NCBI RefSeq assembly: GCF_003201865.1
Contig: NZ_QJJJ01000002.1
Coordinates: 348,616 to 412,615 of the forward strand
Direction: 5' to 3'
Length of the DNA: 64,000 nt
DNA from: Methylobacterium sp. B4
Lineage (GTDB): Bacteria > Pseudomonadota > Alphaproteobacteria > Rhizobiales > Beijerinckiaceae
In this document: positions 1 through 8,715 of the stretch, one piece after another
How the letters are laid out: each line of letters opens with the position of its first letter
How positions within the stretch are numbered: the stretch's first letter is position 1
Made by a program: the position numbers and the translations under genes
Notes under the pieces: generated by a model
Database searches by the model: none
The model's input: only the letters and a program-made list of their open reading frames with translations
Told to the model about the DNA's origin: nothing

Positions 1-2
1 CC

Positions 3-119
3 GCCGGTTTCGAGTTCGACGTGCCGGTCCGCTTCGACACCGACGAGCTCGCCGTCGATCTGGCCGCCTTCACCGTCGGCGAGGTGCCGCGCATCCCGTT
101 GATCGAGATCGTGCCTTGA
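3..119 (+). CDS. C-terminus of DUF2460 GTA/phage tail protein (partial)
   Basis: Only the last 38 codons are in the window; the gene begins upstream. The tail reads as a string of beta-type segments ending in PRIPLIEIVP, which matches the end of the TIGR02217/DUF2460 family, the equivalent of g12 in the Rhodobacter capsulatus gene transfer agent (GTA). The stop codon lies 10 bases before the next start, and the three following genes are the family's usual downstream partners (g13, g14, g15). This order is the main support, because so little of the protein is visible. It is probably a structural component of the distal tail or baseplate. Confidence 0.75.
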   Translation, partial: AGFEFDVPVRFDTDELAVDLAAFTVGEVPRIPLIEIVP

Positions 120-129
120 GGGAGCGCCG

Positions 130-1023
130 ATGCGCATCATTCCACCCGCCCTCGCCGCCCGCCTGGAGGGCGGTGCCACCACCCTGTGCCGCTGCTGGGC
201 CCTGCGCCGCCCCGATGGCCTCGTCCTCGGCTTCACCGACCACGACCGCGACCTGATGTTCTCGGGCGTGACCTACGCCGCGCGAAGCGGCTTGGAGGCC
301 GCCGAGGCCAGCGCCGAACTCGGCTTCGCGGTGAGCGGGGGCGAGGTCGCCGGCGCGCTGACCTCGGCGGGGATCACCGGGGCGGACGTGGCGGCCGGGC
401 TCTATGACGGGGCCGGGATCGAGACCTGGCTGGTGGATTGGCGTGAGCCTTCGTCCCGCATCCTGCTCGACGTGGCGAGCCTCGGCGAAATCCGTCAATC
501 GGGCAGCGCCTTCGTCGCCGAGTTGCGCGGGCTGATGCATCGCCTCGACGCGCAGACCGGACGCAGCTTCCGCGCAGCCTGCGATGCGCAGGTCGGCGAC
601 AGCCGTTGCCGCGTCAGCCTCGCCGATCCGCGCTACCACGCAGCTGGTACCGTCGGCGCCGCCCTGGAATCCGGCCGGCTCGCCGTGGCCCTGGCCGGCG
701 ATTTCGCGGCAGGCTGGTTCTCCGGAGGCCGCCTCGCCTGGGAAGGCGGCGCCAATGCCGGCCACGCCGCGGATTTGCGAACGCATCTGCACGGGGGCGG
801 GGGCACGATCCTCGAACTCTGGGAGCCGCCGCCGCGACCGGCGATGGCAGGGGACGCCTTCCGCCTCACCGCCGGCTGCGACAAGCGTCTCGCCACCTGC
901 CGCGACAAGTTCGCCAACGCTCTCAACTTCCAGGGTTTCCCGCACATGCCCGGCAACGACTTCGTGCTGCGGGCCGCTCCCGATGCGGGCGCGCGCCCCG
1001 ACGGCTCCAGCCTGTTTCGGTAG
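130..1023 (+). CDS. DUF2163 / BR0599-family GTA tail protein
   Basis: This 297-residue protein matches the DUF2163 plus phage_BR0599 architecture (TIGR02218), the equivalent of RcGTA g13, a distal tail (hub) component. Visible hallmarks are the early ALRRPDGLVLGFTDHDRDL segment, typical of the family N-terminus, and a cysteine-rich C-terminal part containing GCDKRLATCRDKFANALNFQ followed by GFPHMPGND, the conserved end of the family. A GGAG lies eight bases before the ATG. It sits between the DUF2460 gene and an NlpC/P60 gene at very short spacings, so co-transcription is likely. Confidence 0.9.
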   Translation: MRIIPPALAARLEGGATTLCRCWALRRPDGLVLGFTDHDRDLMFSGVTYAARSGLEAAEASAELGFAVSGGEVAGALTSAGITGADVAAGLYDGAGIETWLVDWREPSSRILLDVASLGEIRQSGSAFVAELRGLMHRLDAQTGRSFRAACDAQVGDSRCRVSLADPRYHAAGTVGAALESGRLAVALAGDFAAGWFSGGRLAWEGGANAGHAADLRTHLHGGGGTILELWEPPPRPAMAGDAFRLTAGCDKRLATCRDKFANALNFQGFPHMPGNDFVLRAAPDAGARPDGSSLFR

Positions 1024-1029
1024 GCGACG

Positions 1030-1491
1030 ATGGATGCGTCCTCCCCGCTCTCGGAGCGGATCGTGGCGGAGGCACGAGCCTGGGCCGGAACGCCCTACCG
1101 GCACCAAGCCTCACGGAAGGGCGTGGGCTGCGATTGCCTCGGCCTGCTGCGCGGCGTCTGGCGCGGCGTGCTCGGACCCGAGCCGGAGGAGACGCCGCCC
1201 TATGCCGCCTCTTGGGCGGAATCCACCGGCCCCGGCGACGCTCCCCTGCTCGCCGCCGCCCGGCGCCACCTCCTGCCGATCGAGGAACATCTGCCGGCCT
1301 ACCGACCCCGACCCGGCGACGTGCTGCTCTTCGCCTTCCGTGCACATTTGCCGGCAAAACACTGCGCTATCGCCACCGGCTCGGCGGCGATGATCCACGC
1401 CCATGACGGTGCGGCGGTAACGGAAGTCGCCCTGACGCCCTGGTGGCGCCGCCACCTCGTCCACGCCTTCCGCTTCCCCGAAGCGTCCTGA
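1030..1491 (+). CDS. NlpC/P60 family tail peptidase (GTA g14 equivalent)
   Basis: A 153-residue NlpC/P60 cysteine peptidase of the phage/GTA subfamily (TIGR02219). The GCDCLGLL segment carries the catalytic Cys36, KHCAIATG carries His111, and a second histidine-rich stretch (IHAHDGA) follows. The PRPGDVLLF strand before the histidine is typical of the fold. In phage and GTA tails such proteins cut peptidoglycan stem peptides to let DNA through the cell wall; that role is inferred from the family. The gene starts six bases after g13 and is followed by g15. Confidence 0.9.
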   Translation: MDASSPLSERIVAEARAWAGTPYRHQASRKGVGCDCLGLLRGVWRGVLGPEPEETPPYAASWAESTGPGDAPLLAAARRHLLPIEEHLPAYRPRPGDVLLFAFRAHLPAKHCAIATGSAAMIHAHDGAAVTEVALTPWWRRHLVHAFRFPEAS

Positions 1492-1516
1492 ACCCAGCCC
1501 GATCCGGAGGTCCTGC

Positions 1517-4500
1517 ATGGCGACGCTCGTCCTCCAGACGGCCGGCGAGGCGGTCGGCAGCGCGCTCGGCGGCCCTATCGGCGGGATGATCGGCCGGGTC
1601 GTCGGCGCCGCCGGCGGCGCGGTGCTCGACGACGGCCTGTTCGGCGGCGGTGCGGGCCCGCGCTTCGTCGAGGGGCCGCGGCTGACCGAACTCGGCGGCC
1701 TCGCCTCGACGGAGGGGGCACCGGTGCCGCGGGTCTACGGTCGGGCGCGCATCGGCGGCACCCTGATCTGGGCTACGCGGCCGCTCGAAGTCGCCAACAC
1801 CACCGTTGAGCGCGCCGCCTCCGGCTCCAAGGGCGGCGCGGGCGGGCGCAAGACGGTCCGCACCGCCTACAGCACCTATGCCAACGTCGCGATCGGCCTT
1901 TGCGCGGGCGAGATCGCGCTGGTGCGCCGAATCTGGGCCGATGGCACCGAGCTCGATCTGACGACGCTCGACCTGCGCGTCCATACCGGCTCCGCGACAC
2001 AGGATGCCGACCCCCTCATCGTCGCCAAGGAGGGCGCGGACGACGCGCCCGCCTATCGCGGCCTCGCCTACGTCGTGTTCGAGCGGCTGCCGCTCGCGGC
2101 CTTCGGCAACCGCATCCCGCAATTCGCCTTCGAGGTCATCCGTCCCGTCCAGGGGCTGGGTGCGAGGATTCGCGCAATCTGCCTGATTCCCGGCTCCACC
2201 GAGTTCGGCCTCGATCCGCTCGCGGTGAGCGAGAATGCCGGTTTCGGCGCTACGAAGCCGGCTAATCGATTTCAGTTCCAGGGAGCGAGCGATGTGATCG
2301 CCTCCCTCGACGCGCTTCAGGCACTCTGCCCGCGGCTCGCCCGGGTCTCGGTGGTGGCGAGCTGGTTCGGCGACGATCTGCGCGCCGGGCATTGCACTGT
2401 GACGCCGCGGGTCGATGCGGCGGCGAAGGTGACGACCGGCGAGCCCTGGGTCGTCGCGGGGCGGACGCGCGCGACGGCAGCCCTGGTCTCCCGATCCGGC
2501 GACAGCGCGGCCTATGGCGGTACGCCCTCCGATGCCGGCCTCGGGCGGCTCGTGGCCGAACTCGTTCGCCGCGGCCTCGCGGTCGTGCTCTATCCCTTCG
2601 TCATGATGGACGTGCCGGCCGGCACCACTCTGCCGGATCCGCGCGATCCGAGCCGCCTGCAGGCCCCCTATCCCTGGCGCGGACGCATCACCTGCGACCC
2701 CGCGCCCGATCGCTCCGGGAGCCCGGACGGTACGGCGGCGGCGACCGCTCAGGTCGCGGCCTTCTTCGAGGGGCCGCAGGGCTATCGGGCGATGATCCGG
2801 CATTACGCCGCCCTCGGCGCGGACTGGGCTGCGGCGGGCAGCCCGCTCTCCGGCTTCATCCTCGGCAGCGAGTTCGTGAGCCTGACGCGGGTGCGCGGGC
2901 CGGGCGGTTCCTACCCGGCCGTGGACCATCTCCGCATGCTCGCGGTCGAGGTCCGCACGCGGCTCGGCGCGCAGGTGCGACTCGCCTACGCCGCCGACTG
3001 GACCGAGTATGGCGCCCATGTCCGCGAGGGCGGCGCCGAGATCCGCTTCCCCCTCGATCCGCTCTTCGCGGACCCGGCCATCGACGCCGTCGGGATCGAC
3101 TACTATCCACCGATCTCCGACTGGCGCGACGGCTCCGGCCACCGGGACGCGGCGGACGCCACCGACATCTACGACCGCGCCTATCTGAAGCATCGCCTCG
3201 GCGCGGGCGAGGCCTTCGACTGGTTCTATGCCGATCCGGAGGACCGAGCGGCCCAAATCCGCACGCCGATCACCGACGGCGCCTACGGCAAGCCCTGGAT
3301 CTATCGGCCCAAGGACCTCGTCGGGTGGTGGTCGAACCCGCATGTCGAGCGCGCGGGCGGCGTCGAGACCGGCCCGACGGCCTGGATACCGGGTTCCAAG
3401 CCGATCTGGCTCACCGAAATCGGCATCCCCGCCGTCGATCGCGGGACCAACGGGCCCAACGTCTTCCCCGATCCGAAATCGTCGGAGAATGCCAGCCCGC
3501 CCTTCTCCCGCGCCACCCGCGACGACCTGATCCAGGCCCGCGGGCTCGAGGCGATCCTCGCCCGGTTCGACCCGGCCGAAGATAGTTTCGAGCCGGCTCA
3601 TAATCCGCTCTCGCCGGTCTACGGGGGGCGGATGATCGCGCCCGAGGACATCTTCGTCTGGGCTTGGGACGCGCGGCCCTTTCCCGCCTTCCCCGATTTC
3701 GCCTCCGTCTGGTCGGACGCCGCCAACTGGGCGCTCGGCCACTGGATCACCGGGCGCATCGAGGGAGTGGAACTCGACCGCCTGATCGCGGCCATCCTCG
3801 CCGATCTCGGCATCGAGGCGCCCTCCGCCATCGAGGCGGCCGGCTTCCTCGACGGATACGTCCTCGACCGTCCGCTCTCCGCCCGCGAAGCGCTGGAGCC
3901 CCTGGCCCGGCTCTTCAACCTCGATGTCTGCGTCTCCGCAGGGACCCTGCGCCTCCGCGATGCCGGGGCGGCCGATCCGGTCCCGCTACGGGCGGGCGAC
4001 CTCGTGCCCGGGGAGGGCGAGACGGCGGCCCTGCACCGGATGCGGGCGCAGGAGAGCGAGTTGCCCCGCTCCATCGAAATCGGCTTCGGCGACGGCGAGA
4101 GCCCGGATTACCGCCGCGCCACCGCCGCGGCCGCACGGCCGGCCGGGGGCCGGCGGCGCGAGGTTCGGATCGACGCCGCTATCGTGAGCCGGCGGGACGC
4201 GGTGCAGGGGCTCGCGGAATCCCTGCTCGACGCGGCTCTGGCCGGGCGTGAGAGCGCCAGCTTCACCCTCAGTCCGCGCCGGATCGACCTGGAGCCCGGC
4301 GACCGCGTGACCCTGCCGGACGACCGCTCCGGGGCGCTCCACCGCATCGCCCGCATCGACGACAGCCCGGCCGGGCGCCGGATCGAGACCCGCGCCGTCC
4401 CCTCCGGACGGCGCGATACCGGGGCCGCCACGCCCGCGCCGCGTCCCGGCCGGACGCCGCCGGCCCAGCCAGGGCCGGTCTTCGCCCTGCCGCTCGTCCT

Positions 4501-5425
4501 GCCGGTGGAGCGCGGCAGCCCGGTGCCGCTCTCCTACCTCGCGGTGGCCGCCGACCCCTGGCCCGGCGCGATCACCCTGTGGCGCGCGGATGGCGAGGGC
4601 GCTCCCTTCCGGCCCCACCGCACCCTCGACCATCCGGCCTGCCTCGGCCGAACGCGAACCCCCCTGCCACCCGGCCCGCTCTGGCGCTTCGACCGAAACG
4701 CCCGCCTCGACGTGGATTTGCGCCACGCGGAAGGGCTCGCCGCGATCGGCGAGGCTGCCGCGCTCGCGGGCGGCAACCTGTTCGCCCTGGTCGGGACGGA
4801 CGGGGTGGTCGAGATCCTGTCCGCGGCCGGGGCCGAACTGACGGGGCCGGAAACCTGGCGGCTGTCCGGCCTGATCCGGGGTCTTGCCGGGAGCGAGGCC
4901 GCCGCGGGCCGACCCGCTCCGACGGGAAGCCTGATCGTGCGCCTCGACGACGGCGCCGTCGCGCCCCTCGTCGACCGCCTCGACGAGGCGGGCCGGCGCT
5001 TCCTCTACCGGGTCGGCCCGGCGGAGCGCGATCCCGCCGATCCGGTCTTCATCGGCTTCGAGGCGACCGCCGGACTCGACTCCTTCGTTCCCCTGAGTCC
5101 GGTCCACCTGCGCGCCCGCCGCGGGCCGGACGGCATCCGCCTGAGCTGGACCCGCCGCGCCCGGCGCGACGCCGATAGCTGGGAGCCTGCGGACGTGCCT
5201 CTCGGCGAGGATGCCGAGGCCTACCGCATCGACATCCTCGCCGATGACGGGCGCATCCTGCGCAGCCTCGCCAGCACGGCCCCGAGCGCGCTCTACGCCG
5301 CGGCGGACGAGGCCGCCGATTTCGGCGCGCTCCGCACCGAGATCGACTTCGCCGTGGCGCAGCTCGGGGCGCGGACCGGCCCCGGACCGACCCGGCGGGC
5401 ACGGGTGAGCCTGCACCGGGCCTGA
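1517..5425 (+). CDS. GTA host-specificity / baseplate megatron protein (g15 equivalent)
   Basis: This 1302-residue protein is the size and arrangement expected for the GTA g15 'host specificity' protein, which forms the central baseplate hub and spike. The N-terminus is Gly/Ala-rich and hydrophobic (GGPIGGMIGRVVGAAGG). A glycoside-hydrolase-like TIM-barrel domain lies in the middle, with AVGIDYYPPISDWRD and WLTEIGIPAVDRGTN as landmarks at about residues 520-650. The rest resembles the phage tail protein 3 and C-terminal domains. A GGAGG precedes the ATG by seven bases. It follows the NlpC gene directly and should share its transcript. Confidence 0.92.
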   Translation: MATLVLQTAGEAVGSALGGPIGGMIGRVVGAAGGAVLDDGLFGGGAGPRFVEGPRLTELGGLASTEGAPVPRVYGRARIGGTLIWATRPLEVANTTVERAASGSKGGAGGRKTVRTAYSTYANVAIGLCAGEIALVRRIWADGTELDLTTLDLRVHTGSATQDADPLIVAKEGADDAPAYRGLAYVVFERLPLAAFGNRIPQFAFEVIRPVQGLGARIRAICLIPGSTEFGLDPLAVSENAGFGATKPANRFQFQGASDVIASLDALQALCPRLARVSVVASWFGDDLRAGHCTVTPRVDAAAKVTTGEPWVVAGRTRATAALVSRSGDSAAYGGTPSDAGLGRLVAELVRRGLAVVLYPFVMMDVPAGTTLPDPRDPSRLQAPYPWRGRITCDPAPDRSGSPDGTAAATAQVAAFFEGPQGYRAMIRHYAALGADWAAAGSPLSGFILGSEFVSLTRVRGPGGSYPAVDHLRMLAVEVRTRLGAQVRLAYAADWTEYGAHVREGGAEIRFPLDPLFADPAIDAVGIDYYPPISDWRDGSGHRDAADATDIYDRAYLKHRLGAGEAFDWFYADPEDRAAQIRTPITDGAYGKPWIYRPKDLVGWWSNPHVERAGGVETGPTAWIPGSKPIWLTEIGIPAVDRGTNGPNVFPDPKSSENASPPFSRATRDDLIQARGLEAILARFDPAEDSFEPAHNPLSPVYGGRMIAPEDIFVWAWDARPFPAFPDFASVWSDAANWALGHWITGRIEGVELDRLIAAILADLGIEAPSAIEAAGFLDGYVLDRPLSAREALEPLARLFNLDVCVSAGTLRLRDAGAADPVPLRAGDLVPGEGETAALHRMRAQESELPRSIEIGFGDGESPDYRRATAAAARPAGGRRREVRIDAAIVSRRDAVQGLAESLLDAALAGRESASFTLSPRRIDLEPGDRVTLPDDRSGALHRIARIDDSPAGRRIETRAVPSGRRDTGAATPAPRPGRTPPAQPGPVFALPLVLPVERGSPVPLSYLAVAADPWPGAITLWRADGEGAPFRPHRTLDHPACLGRTRTPLPPGPLWRFDRNARLDVDLRHAEGLAAIGEAAALAGGNLFALVGTDGVVEILSAAGAELTGPETWRLSGLIRGLAGSEAAAGRPAPTGSLIVRLDDGAVAPLVDRLDEAGRRFLYRVGPAERDPADPVFIGFEATAGLDSFVPLSPVHLRARRGPDGIRLSWTRRARRDADSWEPADVPLGEDAEAYRIDILADDGRILRSLASTAPSALYAAADEAADFGALRTEIDFAVAQLGARTGPGPTRRARVSLHRA

Positions 5426-5473
5426 ACCGCCGATCCCGACATCCGACCTCGATCCGCGTCAGGGAGGCCGCCC

Positions 5474-6554
5474 GTGGCCGATACCACCCCGAGTCTCGCC
5501 CTGCCGCTGATCGCGGCGGGGCAGGCGCAGAAACACGTCACCCACAACGAGGCGCTGGCGCTGCTCGACGCGCTCGTGCAACTCGCCGTTCTCGACAAGG
5601 ATCGAACCGCGCCGCCCCCCGACCCGACGGAGGGCGACCGCTACCTGATCGCCGCCTCCGACCCGTCCGGCGCCTGGGCGGGCTGGGCCGGCCGCATCGC
5701 CCGCTTCCAGGACGGGGCGTGGCTCGCCCTCCGGCCCCGGGCCGGTTGGCTCGCCTGGGTCGCCGACGAGGCCGACCTCTACACCTTCACGGGCACGGTC
5801 TGGATGTCGTTCCGCGGCACCCTGGATGCTCTGAACGACCTCTCGCGGCTCGGGATCGGCACGGGCGCGGATGCGGACAATCCCTTCGCGGCCAAGCTCA
5901 ACAAGGCGCTCTGGACCGCGCGGACGACGGCCGAAGGGGGCAGCGGGGATCTGCGCTACACCCTCAACAAGCAGGCGCCCGGCAACGTCCTCTCCCTGCT
6001 GATGCAGTCCGGCTGGTCGGGTCGGGCCGAGATCGGCCTGACCGGCGACGACGACCTGCGCGTGAAGGTCTCGCCCGACGGAGGCCGCTGGTTCGAAGCC
6101 TTGCGCATCGCTGGCGCGACGGGGGACGTCGCCTTTCCCGGCCGCGTCACCGTCGCGGGCGTGCCGCTGCCGACGGGGCAGGTGATCGCGGGCAACATCG
6201 GTGACAACGCCGTCGATGCGGGCGTGACCCGCTACTTCTCCCACGCCCTGTTCGGCGGCCATCCCAGCGAAGTCTGTCTTCCCGGGGGGGCGAAGGGGGC
6301 GGTTCAAGAACCTGCGCATCGTGACGCAACAGGCTCCGGGTGCGGGCCAGCACTGGACCTTCACACTGCAGAAACGGTTCGGCGACACCGCGCTGACCTG
6401 CACGATTTCCGGCGACGCCAAGGAAGCGGCCGATCTCGTCAACGGTGTCGTCTTCGAAGGCCACGAGCACTGGTGCCTCAAGGTCGTGTCAAGCGCCGGC
6501 GCGCACTTCACGGTCAACGTCCTGTTCTCGCTGTTCTTCGAAAACCTCGATTGA
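5474..6554 (+). pseudogene. DUF2793 phage-related protein, frameshifted in a G run
   Basis: Translation begins at a GTG after AGGGAGG. The first 270 residues are a clear DUF2793 protein (TPSLALPLIAAGQAQKHVTH is the family start). At the seven-G run 6284-6290 the frame changes. Past it, the original frame runs into arginine-rich nonsense, while the next frame continues with a sensible sequence (TFTLQKRFGDTALTCTIS) that ends naturally at FSLFFENLD. Reading six G instead of seven joins the parts into one 359-residue protein. The product probably belongs to the tail or tail fibre of the GTA/phage module. Sequencing error, true decay and slippage are all possible. Confidence 0.75.
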
Positions 6555-6731
6555 GGCCGCGTCACGAAACGTCCGCGGCGCCGTCGATGCCGGGGCGGAC
6601 GACGCGCCCCGGCCGTATCGCCCGGCGGGCACTTCGAAAGCCTCGGACAAGCGCCCCCTGCCGGCCCCGGCGCGGTGCGCGACCGGTCCTGCATCCCCGC
6701 TGACCACCCCGCCCCGACCCGGAGACACACG

Positions 6732-7292
6732 ATGGATCTCAGCGCCCTCGGTCGCGCCGTCCTGATCGCCCGGGAGGGCCTGCGGCTGGAGGCCTATCGC
6801 GACAGCGTCGGCATCTGGACGATCGGTGTCGGCCACACCGCCGCCGCCGGCCCGCCTCTGCCGCGGGCGGGTCTGCGCATCGGCGCGGAGGAGGCCGACG
6901 CGATCTTCGTCCGCGACGTGGCCCGCTTCGTGCGCGCCGTCGCGGAGGCGATCCCCGAGCCGCTGCCGCAGCACGCCTTCGACGCCCTGGTCTCGCTCTC
7001 TTTCAACATCGGACCGGCGGCCTTCCTGCGCTCCACCGTGCTGCGGCGGCTGCGGGCGGGCGATCGGGAGGGCGCGGCCGGGGCGATCCTGATGTGGAAC
7101 CGGCCGGCGGCCATCATCCCGCGCCGGCAGGCCGAGCACGACCAGTTCCGCACCGCCTACGAAGCCGCCCTCCCGCGCGCCCGGCGCGGCGATCCGCAGC
7201 CCGTGGCGCTTCCGGCCGCCGGCCGTCCCTCACTGGCCGCAGGCGGTCTTGGAGCGCCGACGCGCCGTCTGGCCGCGCCGCGCCCCCGCTGA
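6732..7292 (+). CDS. GH24 phage-type lysozyme (endolysin)
   Basis: A 186-residue T4-type lysozyme of glycoside hydrolase family 24. The catalytic Glu-8-Asp-5-Thr spacing is intact: Glu15 in AREGL, Asp24 in YRDSVG, Thr30 in IWTIGVGHT. Family landmarks FDALVSLSFNIGP and a tryptophan-containing MWNRP follow, and a low-complexity Pro/Ala/Arg tail of about 30 residues is extra. No signal peptide is visible, so it would need a holin or other export route. The ATG has a GGAG nine bases upstream. It would hydrolyse peptidoglycan to release particles from the GTA-like module. Confidence 0.9.
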   Translation: MDLSALGRAVLIAREGLRLEAYRDSVGIWTIGVGHTAAAGPPLPRAGLRIGAEEADAIFVRDVARFVRAVAEAIPEPLPQHAFDALVSLSFNIGPAAFLRSTVLRRLRAGDREGAAGAILMWNRPAAIIPRRQAEHDQFRTAYEAALPRARRGDPQPVALPAAGRPSLAAGGLGAPTRRLAAPRPR

Positions 7293-7330
7293 ACCCCGCC
7301 CATCCCCTCGACGCGAAAAGGATCGTAGCC

Positions 7331-7852
7331 ATGATCGCCAAGGCAATTCTGCCCTTGCTCCTGCTCGTGCTGCCGCCGGGCACCGGCGCGGCGGCCGCAC
7401 ACCCCGCCGCGGAGGCGGCCGCGCTCGTCCTGCCCTGGGGCGACGCGGTGCTCGCCCTCGCCCAAGGTCTCACCGCGCTGCTCACGCCGGTTCTGGTCGC
7501 CGCGCTGGCGGCGGTTCTCGCCCGCATCGGCGGCCCGCTGCGGCTCCTCGTCACCGACGCCCTCGTCGAACGCCTCGTGCACCGCGCCACCGACTACGCC
7601 CTCAACGCCGTCTCCGGCGCGGTCCGCGGGCGCACGCTCACGGTCGCCGTCGGGTCGGCGGTGATCGCCCGCGCCGTGCAGCGGGCCCTCGATCAGGCGC
7701 CGGGCTGGCTGATCCGCGCGGCGGGCGGCGGCGAGGGGCTGGCCGAGAAGGTTTTCCGCTCCCTGAGCCTGGAAGAGGCGGCCACCGCCCGCAACACCCT
7801 CGAACCCGCGCTCAGGCGCGTCGCCTCGGCCGCACCCGGCGAGGCCGTCTGA
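7331..7852 (+). CDS. Membrane protein next to endolysin, holin candidate
   Basis: A 173-residue protein not assigned to a named family. It begins with a signal-like or membrane segment (AILPLLLLVLPPG) and has a second long hydrophobic stretch at about residues 45-70, followed by a mixed, basic C-terminal half. The ATG was chosen because it lies at the start of the hydrophobic leader; a longer frame extends upstream through the lysozyme gene in another phase and is unlikely to be used. Position directly after an endolysin that lacks a signal peptide makes a holin-like role plausible, but no holin signature is visible. Confidence 0.55.
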   Translation: MIAKAILPLLLLVLPPGTGAAAAHPAAEAAALVLPWGDAVLALAQGLTALLTPVLVAALAAVLARIGGPLRLLVTDALVERLVHRATDYALNAVSGAVRGRTLTVAVGSAVIARAVQRALDQAPGWLIRAAGGGEGLAEKVFRSLSLEEAATARNTLEPALRRVASAAPGEAV

Positions 7853-7910
7853 TCCTCCGGCCGCGCCGAGACCGGGGGGCGTCGCGACAGGCGATCCGGA
7901 GGGGGCCGCC

Positions 7911-8261
7911 GTGGAGAAGATCGCAACGGAAGCCGCGCGCCTCCTCTTCGCCGACGGCGGTGCCGGCTGGATCGTCGCGGTGCTGCTGGGGCTCGCCTGC
8001 CTCCATCTCTACCGCGACGGCCTGCGCGTGCTGGAGGCGCGCATCGTCGAGACCGGAGCGACCGCCGCCCTGGAGCGCGCCTCGCAGACCAACGCGGCGG
8101 TCGCCGCCGCCCTGGAGAGCCGCACCCGCGTGCTGGAGGATCTAGCCCGCCTCGCCGCCGAGACCGCCCGCGAGGTGGAACGCAGCGACGAGCGCGCCCG
8201 CGAGAAGTTCGAGGAGATCCTGCGGCGGATGGACGACCTCCCGCATCGTCCGAGGCCCTGA
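7911..8261 (+). CDS. Small single-pass membrane coiled-coil protein
   Basis: A 116-residue protein starting at GTG behind a strong GGAGGGGG. Residues 18-35 (GWIVAVLLGLACLHLY) form one transmembrane helix; the rest is Glu/Arg/Ala-rich and predicted coiled coil (LEDLARLAAETAREVERSDE). Topology and position after the endolysin and holin candidate recall spanin-like or lysis-accessory proteins, but there is no lipobox or other diagnostic motif. Function unknown; the lysis role is inferred from context only. Confidence 0.6.
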   Translation: MEKIATEAARLLFADGGAGWIVAVLLGLACLHLYRDGLRVLEARIVETGATAALERASQTNAAVAAALESRTRVLEDLARLAAETAREVERSDERAREKFEEILRRMDDLPHRPRP

Positions 8262-8290
8262 CCGACGAACCGCAACGGACGGGACGATCC

Positions 8291-8527
8291 ATGTTTGCAT
8301 CCCTTTTCCCGGCAGGCCCGGCCGGGCTCGGCCGCCATCCCTCGCGGAGGCGCCGCAGCCGCGCCGCCGCGAGCCGGCTCGACCAAGCCCGCCACGGCTT
8401 CGAGCGCTCGCTCACCGTCCTGCGCCGGGCCGCGCTCGATCACATCGACAGCCAGGATCTGGCGAGCCTGACGCTGCGACGCTTCCTCGATCATGGGCTC
8501 GGCGCGGCGGGACGGCCGACACCGTGA
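8291..8527 (+). CDS. Hypothetical basic 78-residue protein
   Basis: A short reading frame starting 29 bases after the preceding coiled-coil gene, with only a weak ribosome-binding site. The N-terminal half is Arg-rich (HPSRRRRSRAAASRLDQ) and the second half could form one or two helices. I recognise no family. It may be the last gene of the GTA-like transcript or a spurious frame; evidence for translation is limited to context and start-codon position. Confidence 0.35.
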   Translation: MFASLFPAGPAGLGRHPSRRRRSRAAASRLDQARHGFERSLTVLRRAALDHIDSQDLASLTLRRFLDHGLGAAGRPTP

Positions 8528-8672
8528 GGCGTCCCGCAGCGCGCGTCTGCGCACTGGCACTGCGGGAACCGTGGCGGCGGTCCCGCCTTGTCCCCGACAG
8601 CATCGCCGACCCGGACATGGCCCCCGACCCGAGAACAGCATTCGCATCCCCGAAACGGCTCGCTCTCGCGAA

Positions 8673-8698
8673 CATTCAGGGCGCATTCAGTGCCCTGA
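8673..8698 (+). promoter_or_regulatory. Direct repeat CATTCAG x2 overlapping an inverted repeat
   Basis: CATTCAG occurs at 8673-8679 and again at 8684-8690, 11 bases apart start to start, the spacing typical of OmpR/PhoB-family response-regulator sites. The same stretch also contains TCAGGGC (8676-8682) and its complement GCCCTGA (8692-8698). It lies 18 bases before the PepSY-like start codon and upstream of an OmpR-family regulator gene, so autoregulation by that regulator is a reasonable inference. Confidence 0.45.
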
Positions 8699-8715
8699 GA
8701 CGAGAGTTCCCCTCG

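Noticed and set aside
1..8527. Complete prophage
   Set aside because: Only tail and lysis genes are visible; no integrase, attachment site or replication gene lies in or to the right of the cluster, and the order matches a GTA.
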